The notes under the pieces: generated by a model
What the model was told of the DNA's origin: nothing
What the model saw: the letters and a program-made list of their open reading frames with translations, nothing else
The model's database searches: none
Program-made: the position numbers and the translations under genes
Shown here: in pieces, positions 21,412-34,286 of the stretch
Layout: each line of letters opens with the position of its first letter
How positions within the stretch are numbered: position 1 is the stretch's first letter
NCBI GenBank assembly: GCA_003415625.1
Contig: PYIU01000008.1
Location: 3,720,001-3,784,000, forward strand
Origin: Aquanectria penicillioides
Taxonomy: Eukaryota > Ascomycota > Sordariomycetes > Hypocreales > Nectriaceae
Reading direction: 5' to 3'
Length of the DNA stretch: 64,000 nt

Positions 21412-23449
21412 GGCTGACTTTTGGGGGTGGTGAAAACAGTGAGAGGCGACGGAATCGCCGAGTCAGACTTAAAGCGTCCTGTCAAATAACCGCAACTTGA
21501 ATGACTGTATTCCAAATTGGTCTCAGACTTTCTGCTCTTCATCTTTCTGCCTCGCTCGGTACTCGCCCTGAATAACAAAAGTCCCCGTTGTCCCTGCGTT
21601 GATTAGGGGTAGCAGTTGAGGGTTATGCATTGAGTACGGGAAGACCGTGGTGAGTTAGGTTCACGACATCATCTCCCAGCCAATCTTGAGTCACTTAGCA
21701 TAGCCAGGGGTTGATCTGGGCCTGACAAGCCCTACCCCGAGCACGTGCAGAAGGCTTTTCGACAAAAGTCCTCCAAAGTTTCTTAGCACAGGGTCTATCC
21801 CTTAGCTTGGTGTTTCAGTGGACTGCTTATGCTGCCCTAATGGTTAGCTTCCACAGTGGTACTCTCAACCGTAGGCGTTGAGAAGTCGTGATCCAGGTCA
21901 ATGTACGGCAATTGTGATTGGCTCGTGACGTGGTCGTAACTGCGAGCCAATCAGTGTGGCTAATGTATCTCAATGGGACAGGGATGTTCAGCTCGCCCGT
22001 CGGTCTTTTCCTTACGAGAAATCCCATAAACCATGCCCACATGAGTCAGAGGGCTGAATATAGTACCGGTGACAAGATTTACTAGGCTTAGTCGCCCAGC
22101 CGTCGAACTCATGTGATGCGGATCCCCTCAGGGACAATCACATAAGGTCCGATATCCGATGCAGCATCTGCCGCAACGCATCCAGATAGGCCAGAAGCCA
22201 TGCATAGGCCGCTTACCCTCCAAGTTCAAAGTCCAATGGGTTTATAATCAGTAATTACTACATTCCTTCGAGCCAAATCGTTGGTTCGTATGGTCTTCTC
22301 GCTAACAATGGCCGTTGGGTTCTGCTCCATCCTTCAGTAGCTCCTCTTAAACAGAATGCGTTTTGATTCCAATAAGGAGCTTTCCGAAACATAATTCAAC
22401 ATGTAAATGGCAAGATTCACGGAAAGGAAGCTAAAATATAAATATAGCTAGGGTGGCTCCGTGCGTGTAGGACAAGAAATTTTAGTACTAGAAACCGGAA
22501 CGTATTCGTCGGTGGATGGAGGTCAAGCGATCATGAGTCTATTGGAACTTTCCCGGGTGCCAAATACAATTTGAGTCTCAAGTTCCATTCATACCGCTAT
22601 TGCAAAAGTCCAAAGACTAGAAGACTATTCAGTATGCTGCCAACATCCTCCGTATTGAATGATGTATCTTACATATCACGACTCTCCTTGGCCCAAAGTT
22701 GACACAGTATCACGTTAAGCTTTATCTCGAAAAGAAGACCAAATAGACTAGAACTCCGTTTTCCCTCTTGAGATCATGATATTCGATCAAGCGATAATGA
22801 CAGTTAGGTTGAGCCCCCATCTCTTCGTCAATGAGTCAGCTAGTCGGATCTGCAACCTCTTGACTATATATAGACAGCATAAACTCCACATAGTTACTTG
22901 AGCTTAGCATTACTCAGATAGCTCTTAGACGTTTAGAGAAAATAACACCAAGAGGCGGCTGAGGAGGGCTGTTTAAATCCAGACCATTTAATCTCGACTC
23001 TCAGCCGAAAAGGTCAAGGAAAGGTCAAGGATCTGTGTTTTACATCGACAGAACCGAATCCCATCAGCCGCAAAGTCACTCACATATAGACTCGGAACCA
23101 GACATATCGCGAAACGTTTGTGAGATGGCCGCTGACATGAGCCTCAATCTCCGTCCCAGACGCAGCTGAGACTGAACTCGGCGGCAGCACTAGCGCGAGA
23201 AAGGCCCCATGTTATGATTGGTTGAAACTTACGAGCAACTGCCGGACCAATAGCATTTTCCAGAGCTTTACAGCTCTCACCAGCACCAGATCTCACAAAC
23301 GAAACCCATACAAATCACACAAAATACATCCAACACTCCAATGTTTGCCACTTCAATGTTGTGCATAAAAGCCTGCTGCTGCAAAAACATATAGCACCGC
23401 TTCAACATCATCCCCTCCTCCCTCCACATTACTCATCGAACTGTTGTCC
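21412..23449. other. Intergenic region of about 2 kb, no gene supported
   Basis: Only short open frames without family motifs. The last 200 bp before the glycosyltransferase carry a CATAAAAG TATA-like box near 23364 and pyrimidine-rich sequence up to the ATG, which suits a core promoter. The rest is unique sequence with no repeats seen. Confidence 0.45.
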
Positions 23450-25125
23450 ATGGCTTCAGCTCTGCCAAGGAAGATCTTAATCTTCACCAACTCAGATTAT
23501 GGCCAAGCCAATGTAATCCTCGCAACGGCTTATGAGCTAATGCTGTCGGCGCCAGACATTAGAATCCACATCGCCTCGTCTCAGGGCCTCCGGCCCGCAG
23601 TTGAGAACACAATCCAACTGGCCGCCAGCAACGCAGCGGGAAAGCCACTGGCTCGTCTCGTCTTCCACGAGCTTGATGGCAGGTCGCAGTTCGAGGCAGC
23701 GATCGGCCCAGATGTCGATCTCTTTGAAGCCTACGATCGCCCCGTTACTTTCGTCAACGCCGCGCACACCATCCTCACCATTGACGGGATAATGCTGCCC
23801 TGGAGCCCAGAAGAATTCGGATCTCTGTATCAACAGTCCATGAGGATATTAAACGACGTCAAGCCCGATCTCACGGTCGTTGAACCGCTCTTTTCACCTG
23901 GTCTGACTCTGTGCAACCATGTCGATATAAACTGGATCGTATTAGCGCCCAACACAATCAAGGACTTTGCCATCCCTCTGCAGCCACGCCTCGCCCCTCT
24001 GTGGAAGTACCCCATGTGAGTTAGTCAATTACGATCCCTTAGCTAATGAGCTGATCCTTTTTTTTTTTTTTTTGCAGAGTTTGTTCAGGAATGCCTTTTC
24101 CGCTCCCGATGTCACTAGTTCCCATGAACATTGCGCTCACTTTTGTTGCCGCATATATGCTACTAACGAGCCAAAGAGTCAAAAGAACGAAGGTGTACTT
24201 GGAAGAGCATGTGAGCAAGGATATCGAGCTAATCACCGCCAACGAGTTAGGTGTGTTGAAGCCTGCGCCACCCGGTCTCCGCATTCTTGTTGCCAACAGC
24301 CCAGAACTTGATTATCCTTTTGATATTCTGCCTTCACACGTTGTCTCATGCGGTCCCATCGTTCAGGCCTCTCCAGATATTGCCCTCACCGATCCGTCTT
24401 TAAATACATGGCTCGCGCAAGGACCCACCTTGTACGTAAACCTCGGTAGCCATTTAGAAATGACCGCGTCCGAGGCACTAGAGATGGCGTCTGCTTTTAG
24501 GATGTTGCTGGCTAAAGTGGACGAGTCAGGACAAGGCACCGCAGCAGGACTCCAAATTTTGTGGAAGGTAAAGCTCAAAAGGGAGGACATCAATGAGGCT
24601 AGCCACCACAAGCCAGATAGTATTTACGAAGCTATCCACGCCACTCTGGGACAAAAAGAAAACAAAGATCGGATACGACTCACAGACTGGATCACAGCGG
24701 AGCCAAAATCGGTCTTGGAATCAGGTCACATCATCTGCTCTGTAAACCATGGGGGAGCAAGCTCTTTCAACGAAGCCCTCTGGTGAGTAATCTAGGGAAT
24801 ATGAGGAAGACATTGAGCGTTGCTAAAATGAAAATGCTACAGTACTGGAGTCCCACAAGTGGTATTGCCAGCTTGGGCAGACTGCTACGACTTTGCCAAT
24901 AGAGCAGAGCTCTTCAACGTTGGGCGGTGGGCGAATAAATCGGCAAAACCTAGATGGAAACAGAATGAGCTTAGTGCAGCCCTGGAAGAGGTTATATTGG
25001 GCCCATCTTCGGAGAAAATTCGATTCCGAGCAAAAGAGCTCGCCCAAAAATATCCCGTGCACGTGGGCCGTAAGAAAGCAGCAGAGGTCCTGCTTGATGC
25101 TTCAGTGGCCCCTATTTTGATATAG
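23450..25125 (+). CDS. UDP-glycosyltransferase (GT1 family)
   Basis: Exons 23450-24015, 24078-24782 and 24843-25125 join in phase (donors GTGAGT, acceptors GCAG and ACAG) to give 517 residues. GT1 enzymes transfer a sugar from UDP-sugar to small lipophilic acceptors such as sterols, lipids or secondary metabolites. The N-terminal acceptor domain opens with KILIFTNSDYGQANVILATAYEL. A hydrophobic segment MNIALTFVAAYMLL lies near residues 200-215, as in many fungal members. The C-terminal donor-binding domain has GPTLYVNLGSHLEM and the signature region DWITAEPKSVLES, HIICSVNHGGASSFNEAL and GVPQVVLPAWADCYDFANRAE, with the catalytic-domain Gly-rich HGG and the D/Q-type end of the nucleotide-sugar motif. 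The first intron has an uninterrupted T-run before its acceptor. The acceptor substrate is unknown. It converges on the disrupted Zn2Cys6 regulator. Confidence 0.88.
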
Positions 25126-25379
25126 ATAGAACTCAAACTATGGGTATAATAGTTTCCTGGAGGGGCTTTCCATCTTTTTCATAGGAATAGATCATATTTC
25201 ATGCAGAGTACTCAAGCTAGCGCTACAACAAATCACTGTCCTGGGTGCGGCTGCAAGTGTCACTCCAGCTGAAATTGTAAGCAGCTACAATACGTATCGT
25301 AAATTAGGTGCCCAAAGCTAGCACTGAATGGTCTTCCCGCCTGTTTTTTTACCAATATCTATTCCAGGTGCCGCGTCTT

Positions 25380-26149
25380 CTAAAATCTAGTATGGTCCTT
25401 TTGACATCCCACCATCGAACATATCTCTGGCCATCGATTAAGGTCTATATCTAAAGTCTTTACAGCAGGGCACTCGCCATCGTTGTTTGGAACATGCTGC
25501 AGGTAAGTCGATGTCATCTTGTTAGCGCCTGGACTCACTTCCCCTCCTCTCCAGTACCATCTTGAGGAGGGTGGAATCCATCCCTCCGAGTCCCTGCCGC
25601 TCTCTTCCATCATAACACCCCCAAGATGAGCCAGGAGGACAACTCGGTTGTCCCATGTGCCCTCTTTCCAAGGCAGTTGATAGGCAATAGCTGCTGCTGC
25701 CATTCGCAAATCGTGATCCCTGCAACATGTCACGATGCAGAGAAGCGGCATTAATATTCCCTCGCCAAACATCATCAAACGCGGCGTATTAGACGCAGGT
25801 TCTTCTTGAATAAACTGGACAGAGCGATCCAGAAGACCGCGGAATTGGGTGGTGAGGGTGTCAAATGCAACTCCAGTCCGGTCGAGACAGCAGGTTACGC
25901 TGATCCAGATTACATCCCAATGAAGCATAGTGAGATGCAGAGCGCGCCTATCCTCTAGATTTGAATCTGGCTCATCAAGGTAGTGTTCCAAAATGGACTT
26001 CCACTCATCCAAGGCTCTCAAAAAGTTGGCTTGCCGGGCGTTGGTCTTGAAGGCGGTGAATGTGCTGTCGTGGGCAGTCTGGCAAAGAGAAGTCACGGCC
26101 AGGGTATAGAATCTGCCCCAATATGCAAAAAGCTTTGATAAAGGGTCAA
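25380..26149 (-). pseudogene. 3' half of a Zn2Cys6 regulator gene, separated by a transposon
   Basis: This is the C-terminal part of the regulator whose N-terminal half lies at 30716-31856. It reads DPLSKLFAYWGRFYTLAVTS near the breakpoint and continues uninterrupted to the stop at 25380, with a helical fungal-type regulatory region (LDEWKSILEHYLDEP, LHLTMLHWDVIWISVTCC, LDRSVQFIQEE). The apparent start within 26231 is transposon sequence (terminal repeat), not gene. The last six bases, 26144-26149 (GGTCAA), are the target-site duplication. The frame is open throughout and there is no sign of RIP outside the element. Confidence 0.85.
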
Positions 26150-26234
26150 TACGGTCGCACATTAGGCACGCGGTGACAAAGTGCAAAAACCCGAAAATCC
26201 AAAATCCCAAAATCCCGAAATTCTGCCCCACCTT
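26150..26234 (+). repeat. Left terminal inverted repeat of the 4.6-kb element
   Basis: 85 bp match the reverse complement of 30631-30715 at 83 positions. The two differences, near 26215 and 26225, are transitions (C against T and G against A), as RIP would leave. An internal short repeat of the AAAATCC type lies at 26193-26216. Confidence 0.85.
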
Positions 26235-29200
26235 TACGTACAGTCTACATTGCGTACGGTTGTAAATTCGCCTGTATTATTACTAAATAATGAAGTTATC
26301 CAGATCTAACAATTAGAAAGGCTGGTCTTTGCTTTATAAGATGTATTATATAATATATCTTACTACTAATCTAGAATACTATAAGAAGGTGCCAGCTATT
26401 ATCTTAGGTTAGCTAGAACTATTAACTAATGCCTTTATATATAGCTATTTAATTAAGGCTTTATTGGCTATATTATATATATAAAAGGGTAGATAATTAA
26501 GGCAAAAGTGAAAGAAAGGAAAGCTAATATATATAACTATTTAATAATTAAAGGATCCTTTTAGGACCCTTTATTAAAGACCTTAATAGGGTCTTTTTAG
26601 GTTCTTTTTTCTTTTAGCTAGATAGGGTTATTTACTAAAGTCCTTAATCCTTTAAGTAGTAATAGCTAGCTAAAGCTAGAACTTAAACTATTGTATATAT
26701 ACTTGCCTTTAAGTATATTTCTATTGCTATATTAAGTAGTGCAATCTAGCTACTTATAATTACTGCAGTAGCTACTAAAGTAACCTAAAAGATGCATACA
26801 GTAAGGGAAGGGCACTATATATGCATTTGAATTTAAATGCATTTTATTTGCATAAAATAAGTAAGGAGTTAGATTAAAAATGCCTTAATTTTAAATAAGT
26901 AAGGCATTTATATATAAGTCCTTTATGCCTTAAATTTAGGCTAATTGTATGCAGTTATAAAGGAACTGGATTGAATAATTAGGTAGATTTAGGACAGTAT
27001 GCTAAAGTGCATTTTTAATGTATAGCTAAAGCTACTGTTTTAAGATATTAGCCTCTATAAGGCAATACTTATTAGGCATCTATATAAGATGCACTTAAAG
27101 AGGCTAGGAAGATATTAGCTTATATATAAGAAAGAATTAATTTTAAGTTATATATAGTATATTAATGCTAGCTAAAGGGGATTTTTAGGTTAGGACTATA
27201 TATATAGTTAGTAATTTAAAACTTTAGCTATATAAAGAGGGAGGGATATTAATAATAATATATAATATATTATTATTATTATTATTGCTATTATTTAAAG
27301 GGTTAATATATATATTGCTTAAAGGGCTTATATATATTAATTATAGTAATAGTAATAGTAATAATAAAAAAAAAAGATAATTAAAATTATAATATTTTAA
27401 ATAAATAGTTTTTTAATTATTTAGCTATTAATTAATAGCTAGCTAATAGTTAAGTAATTAAATTTCTATTAATTTTATATAATTAATAGTATTGCATTTA
27501 GATTATTAATATATAAAATTCTATAATATTTTAATTAAAAAGTAAAATAATTATTTATTTTATATAATAAAATTAAGTTCTATATAATATTATTAAGTTT
27601 ATATTAAATTTCTTTTCTTTTTTCTTTTTTATTTTTCTTTTTTATTTTTTATTTTTTTTTATTATTATATATAAAATACTATTATTTTAAAGAAAGGTTA
27701 AATGCCTAAAAACTAATTACTATTATAAATAAATTTAAAATAAGACTTTTAGCTCTTTTTTTTACTTTTATTATAGTATTATATAGCTAAAATTAATTAA
27801 ATTAAATAATTTTAATAGTAAAGTATTTTTATTTTATATAATTTCTTAAAGTTCTTTATAGTTTATTGCTTTTACTTTATTAAAACTATTATTAAAGCTT
27901 TATAATTATATAATTAACTTTAAGAAGAACTTTTAAATATAAGCTTAAAAAGCTCTTTAAGTTTATTAATTATAAAAGATAGCTAACCCTTATAAAAATT
28001 CTATTAGGCTTTTAATATAGTTAATTAATTTTATAATTTTTAATTAAACTTAAAATAGGTTTTTTATTTTTAAAAAAATAAATAAACTTAATATATATAA
28101 ATTACTTAATATTTTATTAAATATTAATTTATTTAAGTATTATTAATTTTAATGCTTTTTTATTATTTAATATTATAATTAATACTCTTAAGTTTATAAT
28201 AAATAAAAAAGAATAGATTATATAATTTATTTAGCCTAACTTTCCTAAATAATTTAAGGCAAATACTTTATATAAAATTAAAAAGTTTTAGTTAAAGTAA
28301 GCTAAATTTAATTAATTATTAAATTTATATTTTAAAAATACTTATATTATTATTAATCTTTTTGCTAAAAGGTTAATTAATTAAAAGGTTTAAAATAGCT
28401 AATTTTTTATATAATTAAACTTTTTAATTTTTAATAATAGTTAATCTTTCTATATAGTAAAGTTAATTAAAAAAAAAATTAATACTAAAATTACTTTTAG
28501 AAAGTTCTTTTTATATATAATAAAAGCCCTTTTTAAAGATATTACTTTTTTTAATTTATTTAATTAAATGCAATTACTCTAAAAGTTTAATTTTATTTAT
28601 ATTATTTTATATAATTACTTTATTAAAAGAATTAAAAATAGGCCTAGCCTTTTATATTTATTAAATTTAAACTTAAAGATTAATGCAAAAGAAAAAATAA
28701 AGTATATATAAGACTTAAAATCCTTTAATTTCTTTATTTTAAAAGTCTTAAAGTTAGATCTATAAAGTATATAGTATTAAGTTACCTTTAAGGTTTAAGT
28801 TAATTTAAAGTTTAATATTATATTTAAGTAATTAATATTAAATTAAATTAATAGTATTTTATATAAATTAAGTTAATTTCTATATATATTTATGCATTTT
28901 ATTTAATAGGATTTTAATTACTTATAAAATTAAAAGTTAATTACTTTATTAATATTTTTAAACTTTTTAGCATAAGGTTAAATATATAGAAATATATAGT
29001 TATTAATAGTTATTAATCTTTTAATTAAAAAATCTTATTATAAATAATTAAATTATATATTAATACTATATATCTTTTAAGAGAAAGGAATTAATATTAA
29101 TCCTTTATATAGCATTTAGTATTATATATAAAACTTTATAGTTAAAAGTATTATTATTTTTCCTTAATAAAATGCTTTAATTTTAAATACTTTTTATATA

Positions 29201-30630
29201 ATAAAGGTCTATTAAAATCCTTAAAATAATATACTATTAATTCTTTTATATATAAATTTTATATCTATTTTAAAGTAATATAAAATTAATAAATTTATTT
29301 TATATTATAGGAGTATAAATTATATATAATGCAATTTAATTATTTATACTATTATTTAAAAAAAGAGTATATTAAATAAGCTTATTAAAGTAAGAAATCT
29401 ATTAATTAAAAGCTTTTAATTAAAGTTAATGCTATTAGCTTTTAATATAAATATTTTAAGTGCTTAATTTATATATATAGTATAATTAAATTTAATTTTC
29501 TTAATAATAAAAGTAATAATTTCTATTTTTATTTTTATATAATATTTTAGCTAGCCTAATTTAAATAAAGCTAGCTTATATTACTATCTATAAAGGCATT
29601 TTAGTTCTATAGTTTAAATAAATAAAAAATAGCCTTATTTTAAAATACTAAATTATATAAAGGTATTACTTTAATATACTTAATCTAATTATTATAGATT
29701 AATTAATATAAAATTAAATTATATATTATAAATATATATTAATATAGCTATAAATTTAAAATCTAAACCTCTTTAATTTTTTATATTTATTTAAATACTA
29801 AAAGAAATTTAATTTAAAAATACTAAAGTCTATATAATACTTAAAATTTCCCTTTTAATGTTTTTAGACCTCCTTTAAAAAGATTAATTAATAAAAGTTA
29901 TAAAGTTAGTTTTAAAAGACTAAAATATTTCCTTAAATGTATATATAATTATATAAATATTTTTATTTAAAATAATAAATTGCTAATAACTTCTAAAGGT
30001 CTTATTTAAGAAATTAAATAGTAATTTAAAAAGCTATTTCTTTTTTATAATTTATATAAAACTATTATTTTATACTATATTAATATTAGATCTTTTAAAT
30101 TATTTAAAAAAAGACTTATAGTTTATTTTATTCTTAAATATCCTAAAGAATAGATATATTAGAAAATCTATATAAATAAAAGTAAAACTATATACATTTA
30201 ATAAGTTCCTTTATTATTTAGCAATTCTATTATTATATAAAACCCCATTTAAATAGCTACTATTATAAAGTTTAGCAGCTAATTGCTTTATAGTTCTATA
30301 TATAAAGAAGCTAATTTATAGTCTTTAGGATCTATTAAATAGAGGTATTTAATATATATAGCTTTAATATTTCCTTATATAATAGATTAAGGGAGATAGA
30401 TAAATATTATATAAGACCCTAAAAGGCAATTTAGGACTTTAATGTATAAAGACTAATATTTAGCAGCCCTTATATAGAAAGAAGACAATTTATTTTAGTA
30501 AGAATCTATAGATAGGTTTGACCTTCATTAAATAAAGAATGGATATCATCTCGTACGGATAAGAGGTCTTTTGCTGGCTGTGGCATTGTGATCTTGTGGA
30601 ATGTGGTATGTGGTGTGTGAGGGATTTCTG

Positions 30631-30715
30631 AAGGTGGGGTAGAATTTCGGAATTTTGGGATTTTGGATTTTCGGGTTTTTGCACTTTGTCACCGCGTGCC
30701 TAATGTGCGACCGTA
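30631..30715 (-). repeat. Right terminal inverted repeat of the 4.6-kb element
   Basis: Inverted copy of 26150-26234. The host gene resumes at 30716 with the duplicated GGTCAA. The reading frame of the host gene runs on into this repeat for some 58 codons, which would add a spurious tail to any truncated product. Confidence 0.85.
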
Positions 30716-31856
30716 GGTCAACGCCAGGTTTAGGGAATTTGAACTCGGGTTGAGCCCGCAGATGGGGCAAATAAGCCCAGGCTGAACTCAAGCGGTGGGT
30801 GAAAAGGCCCATGACGGCGAGGCGTGGGAGCGCATGCTCTATATCTTCCATCTCGATGATTGTCCCTTGGTTGTCGTGGAAAAGTGTGATGGAATTTCGC
30901 AACACAGCCATGCCGCAGTCGAGGATATTGTCAACTCCTCCGATGTGCCCCTGGAGCATCTCGTACACTATAAGTAGCAGAGTCATGATGAATACCTTCC
31001 TAGGCTGCACAAGCACCTGGGTGTTTCCAATAAAAGCGCGAAAGCCCGAGATTGCTCGGAGATGGTGTTGAAGAGAATTGCGGTGATGCTCATTGACGGG
31101 ATGATGATGTAACCAGGAGTCGGTGGCTTGGTGCCGTCGCGATGCACCCACGGGAGCACGTTGCACTGCATCATGCTCCTCGACGGAGGAGATTGCCTGA
31201 ACCAGAGCGCCGATGGCTATGATGGAGTCGCACACGAAGGCATCTTGTAGAGCCTCTGAGATGGCGGCGGACCACAGCTCAGCATAATACCCTGCTGCGA
31301 GCTCCGGGGCAACTCGATGGCGGAAGAGGTCAAAGTAAACCACATCGGGATCTTGGATGATGGTCAGGCCCGACAGCGGTCGCGACAACCGATTTCCAAC
31401 CCGTTGCAAGAAGCAGAGCTCCTCTGGAGAGGAGCTGGAAGACTCGTCAGAGCCGGCAGGCCGAGGAGCAAGCGCTCGCCAGGCACCGTTCTTGCGACCG
31501 GCAGCCCTGGTAGATGTCGCTTGTTGGACGTAGCCGCCACACGCCAAGTTTGCTTTCTTGCAACGCGTACAGGTCGGCAGGCCTTCGTCGCATTTCACTC
31601 GCCGCGTCTTGCAGGTGTGACATCCGGAGCGGCTCGTTGAGCCTCTAACTCGGGTTCTCTTGGGCCGCACTGCAGCTTCGAGGACTGGCATCGACTCGCC
31701 AACTGAAGCGTCCGGCGCTCGCTTTGGTGCCAGTGGTGCTGGCTGAGGACGCAGAGAGCGCAAACAGCGCAGCGGTATAATTGGGCCAGTGGCCGAGCTC
31801 ATGTTTGCAGCATCTATCGGTGGCGGTCGGATGCAGCCACCAGATGCTTCTGGCAT
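30716..31856 (-). pseudogene. 5' half of a Zn2Cys6 transcription factor gene disrupted by a transposon
   Basis: The N terminus is Pro/Ala-rich, then a basic segment RPKRTRVRGSTSRSG precedes the zinc cluster CHTCKTRRVKCDEGLPTC and TRCKKANLAC, spaced C-x2-C-x6-C-x6-C-x2-C-x6-C, which binds two zinc ions and DNA. A Ser-rich linker follows, then a fungal-type regulatory region (VVYFDLFRHRVAPELAAGYY, IAIGALVQAIS, LRAISGFRAFIGNTQ, TLLLIVYEML). The half ends at PKPGVD, where the element begins. Joining to 26143 with one copy of the 6-bp duplication gives 1,905 bases in one frame, 634 residues without introns. The regulator is therefore whole apart from the insertion. The ATG at 31856 is used; MSSATG, 18 codons later, is possible. 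Targets are unknown; the nearest gene is the UDP-glycosyltransferase. Confidence 0.88.
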
Positions 31857-34286
31857 GGCCGGGAGGCGCCCATAAAACTGTCAAGCTGGCGTCAGACGAA
31901 GCTGAAGTTGGCCCTTGTTGGTTAGTGCTTAGCCAACTAGTTACTGCTTGTGCTGTGCTCTTCACCACTCCCCAATGCCGAGTTTGCGCTATTAAATGTA
32001 CGGATACCCGCAGGGCCTATGGTACGGTTGGTACCCGAGCAACAGACTATCACAAATGGAGCAGTTCATTGTTGAGCCAGGCTTGGCATCTCTAATCATA
32101 GGCATCATCTAGAGCTGACCTAAGCAAGGCCGCTGACGCATAATCCGTTAGAGCATTCAGCATGAATGGCCAACCATCAGCAATTCATCGCCATGATTGG
32201 CTTAGAGTCTGAGTGGAAGCCTCATCGGGCCGACTGCATCTCAACTGTCAGGAATTTCCGCAGCGAGTTCTCTTAGGGCAATCTGATGCCCAGTTGCTTT
32301 GTCAAATTTCTTGTCAAGGTTGGGTGGGAAATAGCCCTCTACATTGCTAGACCTTCTCAAGCGGTCATGCATATTCAAGGATGTTGGATTGATTGAGGGC
32401 AGTTGTGCATCTTCCCATCTTCTGCCTCGGACTTTTCCCAGATGATTGATTTGATGGAAGTCCAGCATTACATCGTCAACTATCGATGGCTATGAGGAAT
32501 GAACTGGATGATAGTGAGGTATAACTCGTAAATCCCACAACGTTTTCCACGGTTGCATGTGGATGGTTAGCTAATACAGAAATGATACCATGCCGTTTCT
32601 CACCCTCGAATACATGATTAGGTTGAACTCTCGAGCATACCATCTTCATTGCCACCTTTCCCCTGTTTGCTTTCTTTTGTCCATTAGCCATCGCCTCGAA
32701 CAAGGGCAGCGAGGGGTTGGCCCAAAAGCCCAGGACCATCATCTCCAACTCTCAATCATATCCCGGGAGGATTGAGGGGGTTGATGGGCTTCTCTGGTGG
32801 AAGACTAGCTTGCTTATATCAGTCATAAAGCTTCATCTCCATCATACCGCGAGTTCGACTGAACAGAGACTGAGAGTGAGATACTGCTTCTCATATCAGC
32901 TTTGATACGTAACAAGTTTGGAATGACCTGTAGCTTCAATCTTCTATCGGTTTCTGGCACTTCGAGGAGGATGGGCTGTGTTTAGCTATGCAAAAACAGA
33001 AATACTCTTCCAAGTTTCAACCGCTACACTGCCAATTCCCAAGGCTTTCCATGTCACTCAAGAAGAGGCAGTCTTGTTTACAGAGGGATGGTAAGACTCG
33101 GTTAAGCAATCCAATCGCCATGCTTTTGATACTGATTGTATTCAGTTTCTGTTGCGAAAGCTCTGTAATACTTTGTCGCTATATGGATGGACCTTGGTGA
33201 TTTCAAATCCAAGCCCGAGTTCGATCTCGGGATGGTGGTGGCATTACCCGGGGACTCTAGAGCGATGAAATGTTTTAGGCATTAGCCAAAGGGATGTAAG
33301 GAGTAAAACGCGAGAAGGAGGTGATATACCGAAGCCTTCCAGGTCTAAGCAGTGAATAGTCTTCAGTTGCAGTGATGAAAGGAGAGAATACCGAAACATC
33401 ATGAGCAGAAAAGGGATTATCTATGCAGATCTAGGTCTAGAAGTCAGTAAGGGACATATGGTCTCATCCAGAGATTTGGCCTCCCAAGATACTTGTCTTA
33501 CTCGGGTGTATTTTTGGCGCTAGCGATCTAGAAATACTCAACTACCCTTGTCATCCGGTATCTGATAGAGGAGATCATACCACGCCGATCATAAACTTAT
33601 TGACCTTGACTGCCACAGTGTTGCTTGAGAAGTCGTGAAATTTTCCGACCCATGACGCGGTACGACCCAAGCTTCCGTCTGTGTTCAAGTCAATTGTTAT
33701 CCGGCAGCCTCGGCCTAGCCTAAGGAGATGGCCGTCCACCAGGACATCGGCTTGGCATTCAATAGAGGATTGGTAGGCTTCAAGATGCTTGAGTAGCCGT
33801 GATGCGTTCAAGCACAAATTTAAGATGAATAGCCCCACTGACCCCTGGGGGATGAGATCACGGATGCAATCCTTGAGCCACAACGTCACAGGCCGTGGAT
33901 ATCAACAAAAGGCCCTTTGCCAGCGGTGGCCGCCGGCTATCTTGGGCCATGACAGTTGGCACGCGACCATTCACCACATTTAGAAAGGTGCAGACGGAGC
34001 AGCGCTCGCAGAGTCGTTAGTGAGCAGCATCTCAGATACCCCGCCTCTCTCGCCAAGATAAAACGCTGATCTTATCGCGGGGGATTCTCAATGTGACTCG
34101 GCCGTTGACCAACTCGGGAAGGAGGATTCATAGCTTGCGATAGGATTCTTCGGGTGGCAGGGATCGTGGATTATGTGAAAAAGTACTAGAATCCAGCCCT
34201 CTGCAGCCACGAGAGAGAGATTTCACTGCGTCGTGGTAACCTCTCGAAATTATTCAGACTCAATTTCAGTGCGTCAAGTAACCAAA
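31857..34286. other. Intergenic region of about 2.4 kb, no gene supported
   Basis: A 104-codon frame on the minus strand (33575-33889) has ordinary composition but no neighbouring exon, motif or family resemblance. The other frames are shorter. A CCCGAG-TTCGAT-CTCGGG hairpin lies at 33214-33231 and is not a tRNA. The region should contain the promoters of the disrupted regulator and of the SurE gene. Confidence 0.4.

Larger units (their letters stand above)
26150..30715. mobile_element. RIP-degraded DNA transposon with 85-bp terminal inverted repeats
   Basis: A 4,566-bp insert is bounded by inverted repeats beginning TACGGTCGCACATTAGGCAC and flanked by direct 6-bp copies GGTCAA (26144-26149 and 30716-30721). 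The interior is extremely AT-rich, saturated with TAA/TAG in all frames, with homopurine/homopyrimidine runs and no recoverable transposase. The outermost 80-90 bp of each end are spared. TIRs with a target duplication indicate a DNA transposon. The 6-bp duplication does not match the 2-bp TA of Tc1/mariner or the 8-bp of hAT, so I leave the superfamily open. An alternative reading, TIR starting at CGG with a TA duplication, is disfavoured because it does not restore the host frame. Confidence 0.85.

Noticed and set aside
26235..30630. Possible AT-rich mitochondrial insertion or centromere segment
   Set aside because: It is bounded by exact inverted repeats and a target duplication, and interrupts a gene, so it is a transposon.
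33214..33231. CCCGAG-TTCGAT-CTCGGG hairpin resembling a tRNA T arm
   Set aside because: The loop has six bases, not seven, and no anticodon arm, D arm or pairing acceptor stem could be placed upstream.
33575..33889. 104-codon open frame on the minus strand
   Set aside because: No motif, no neighbouring exon or promoter feature. Length is within chance for normal-GC DNA.
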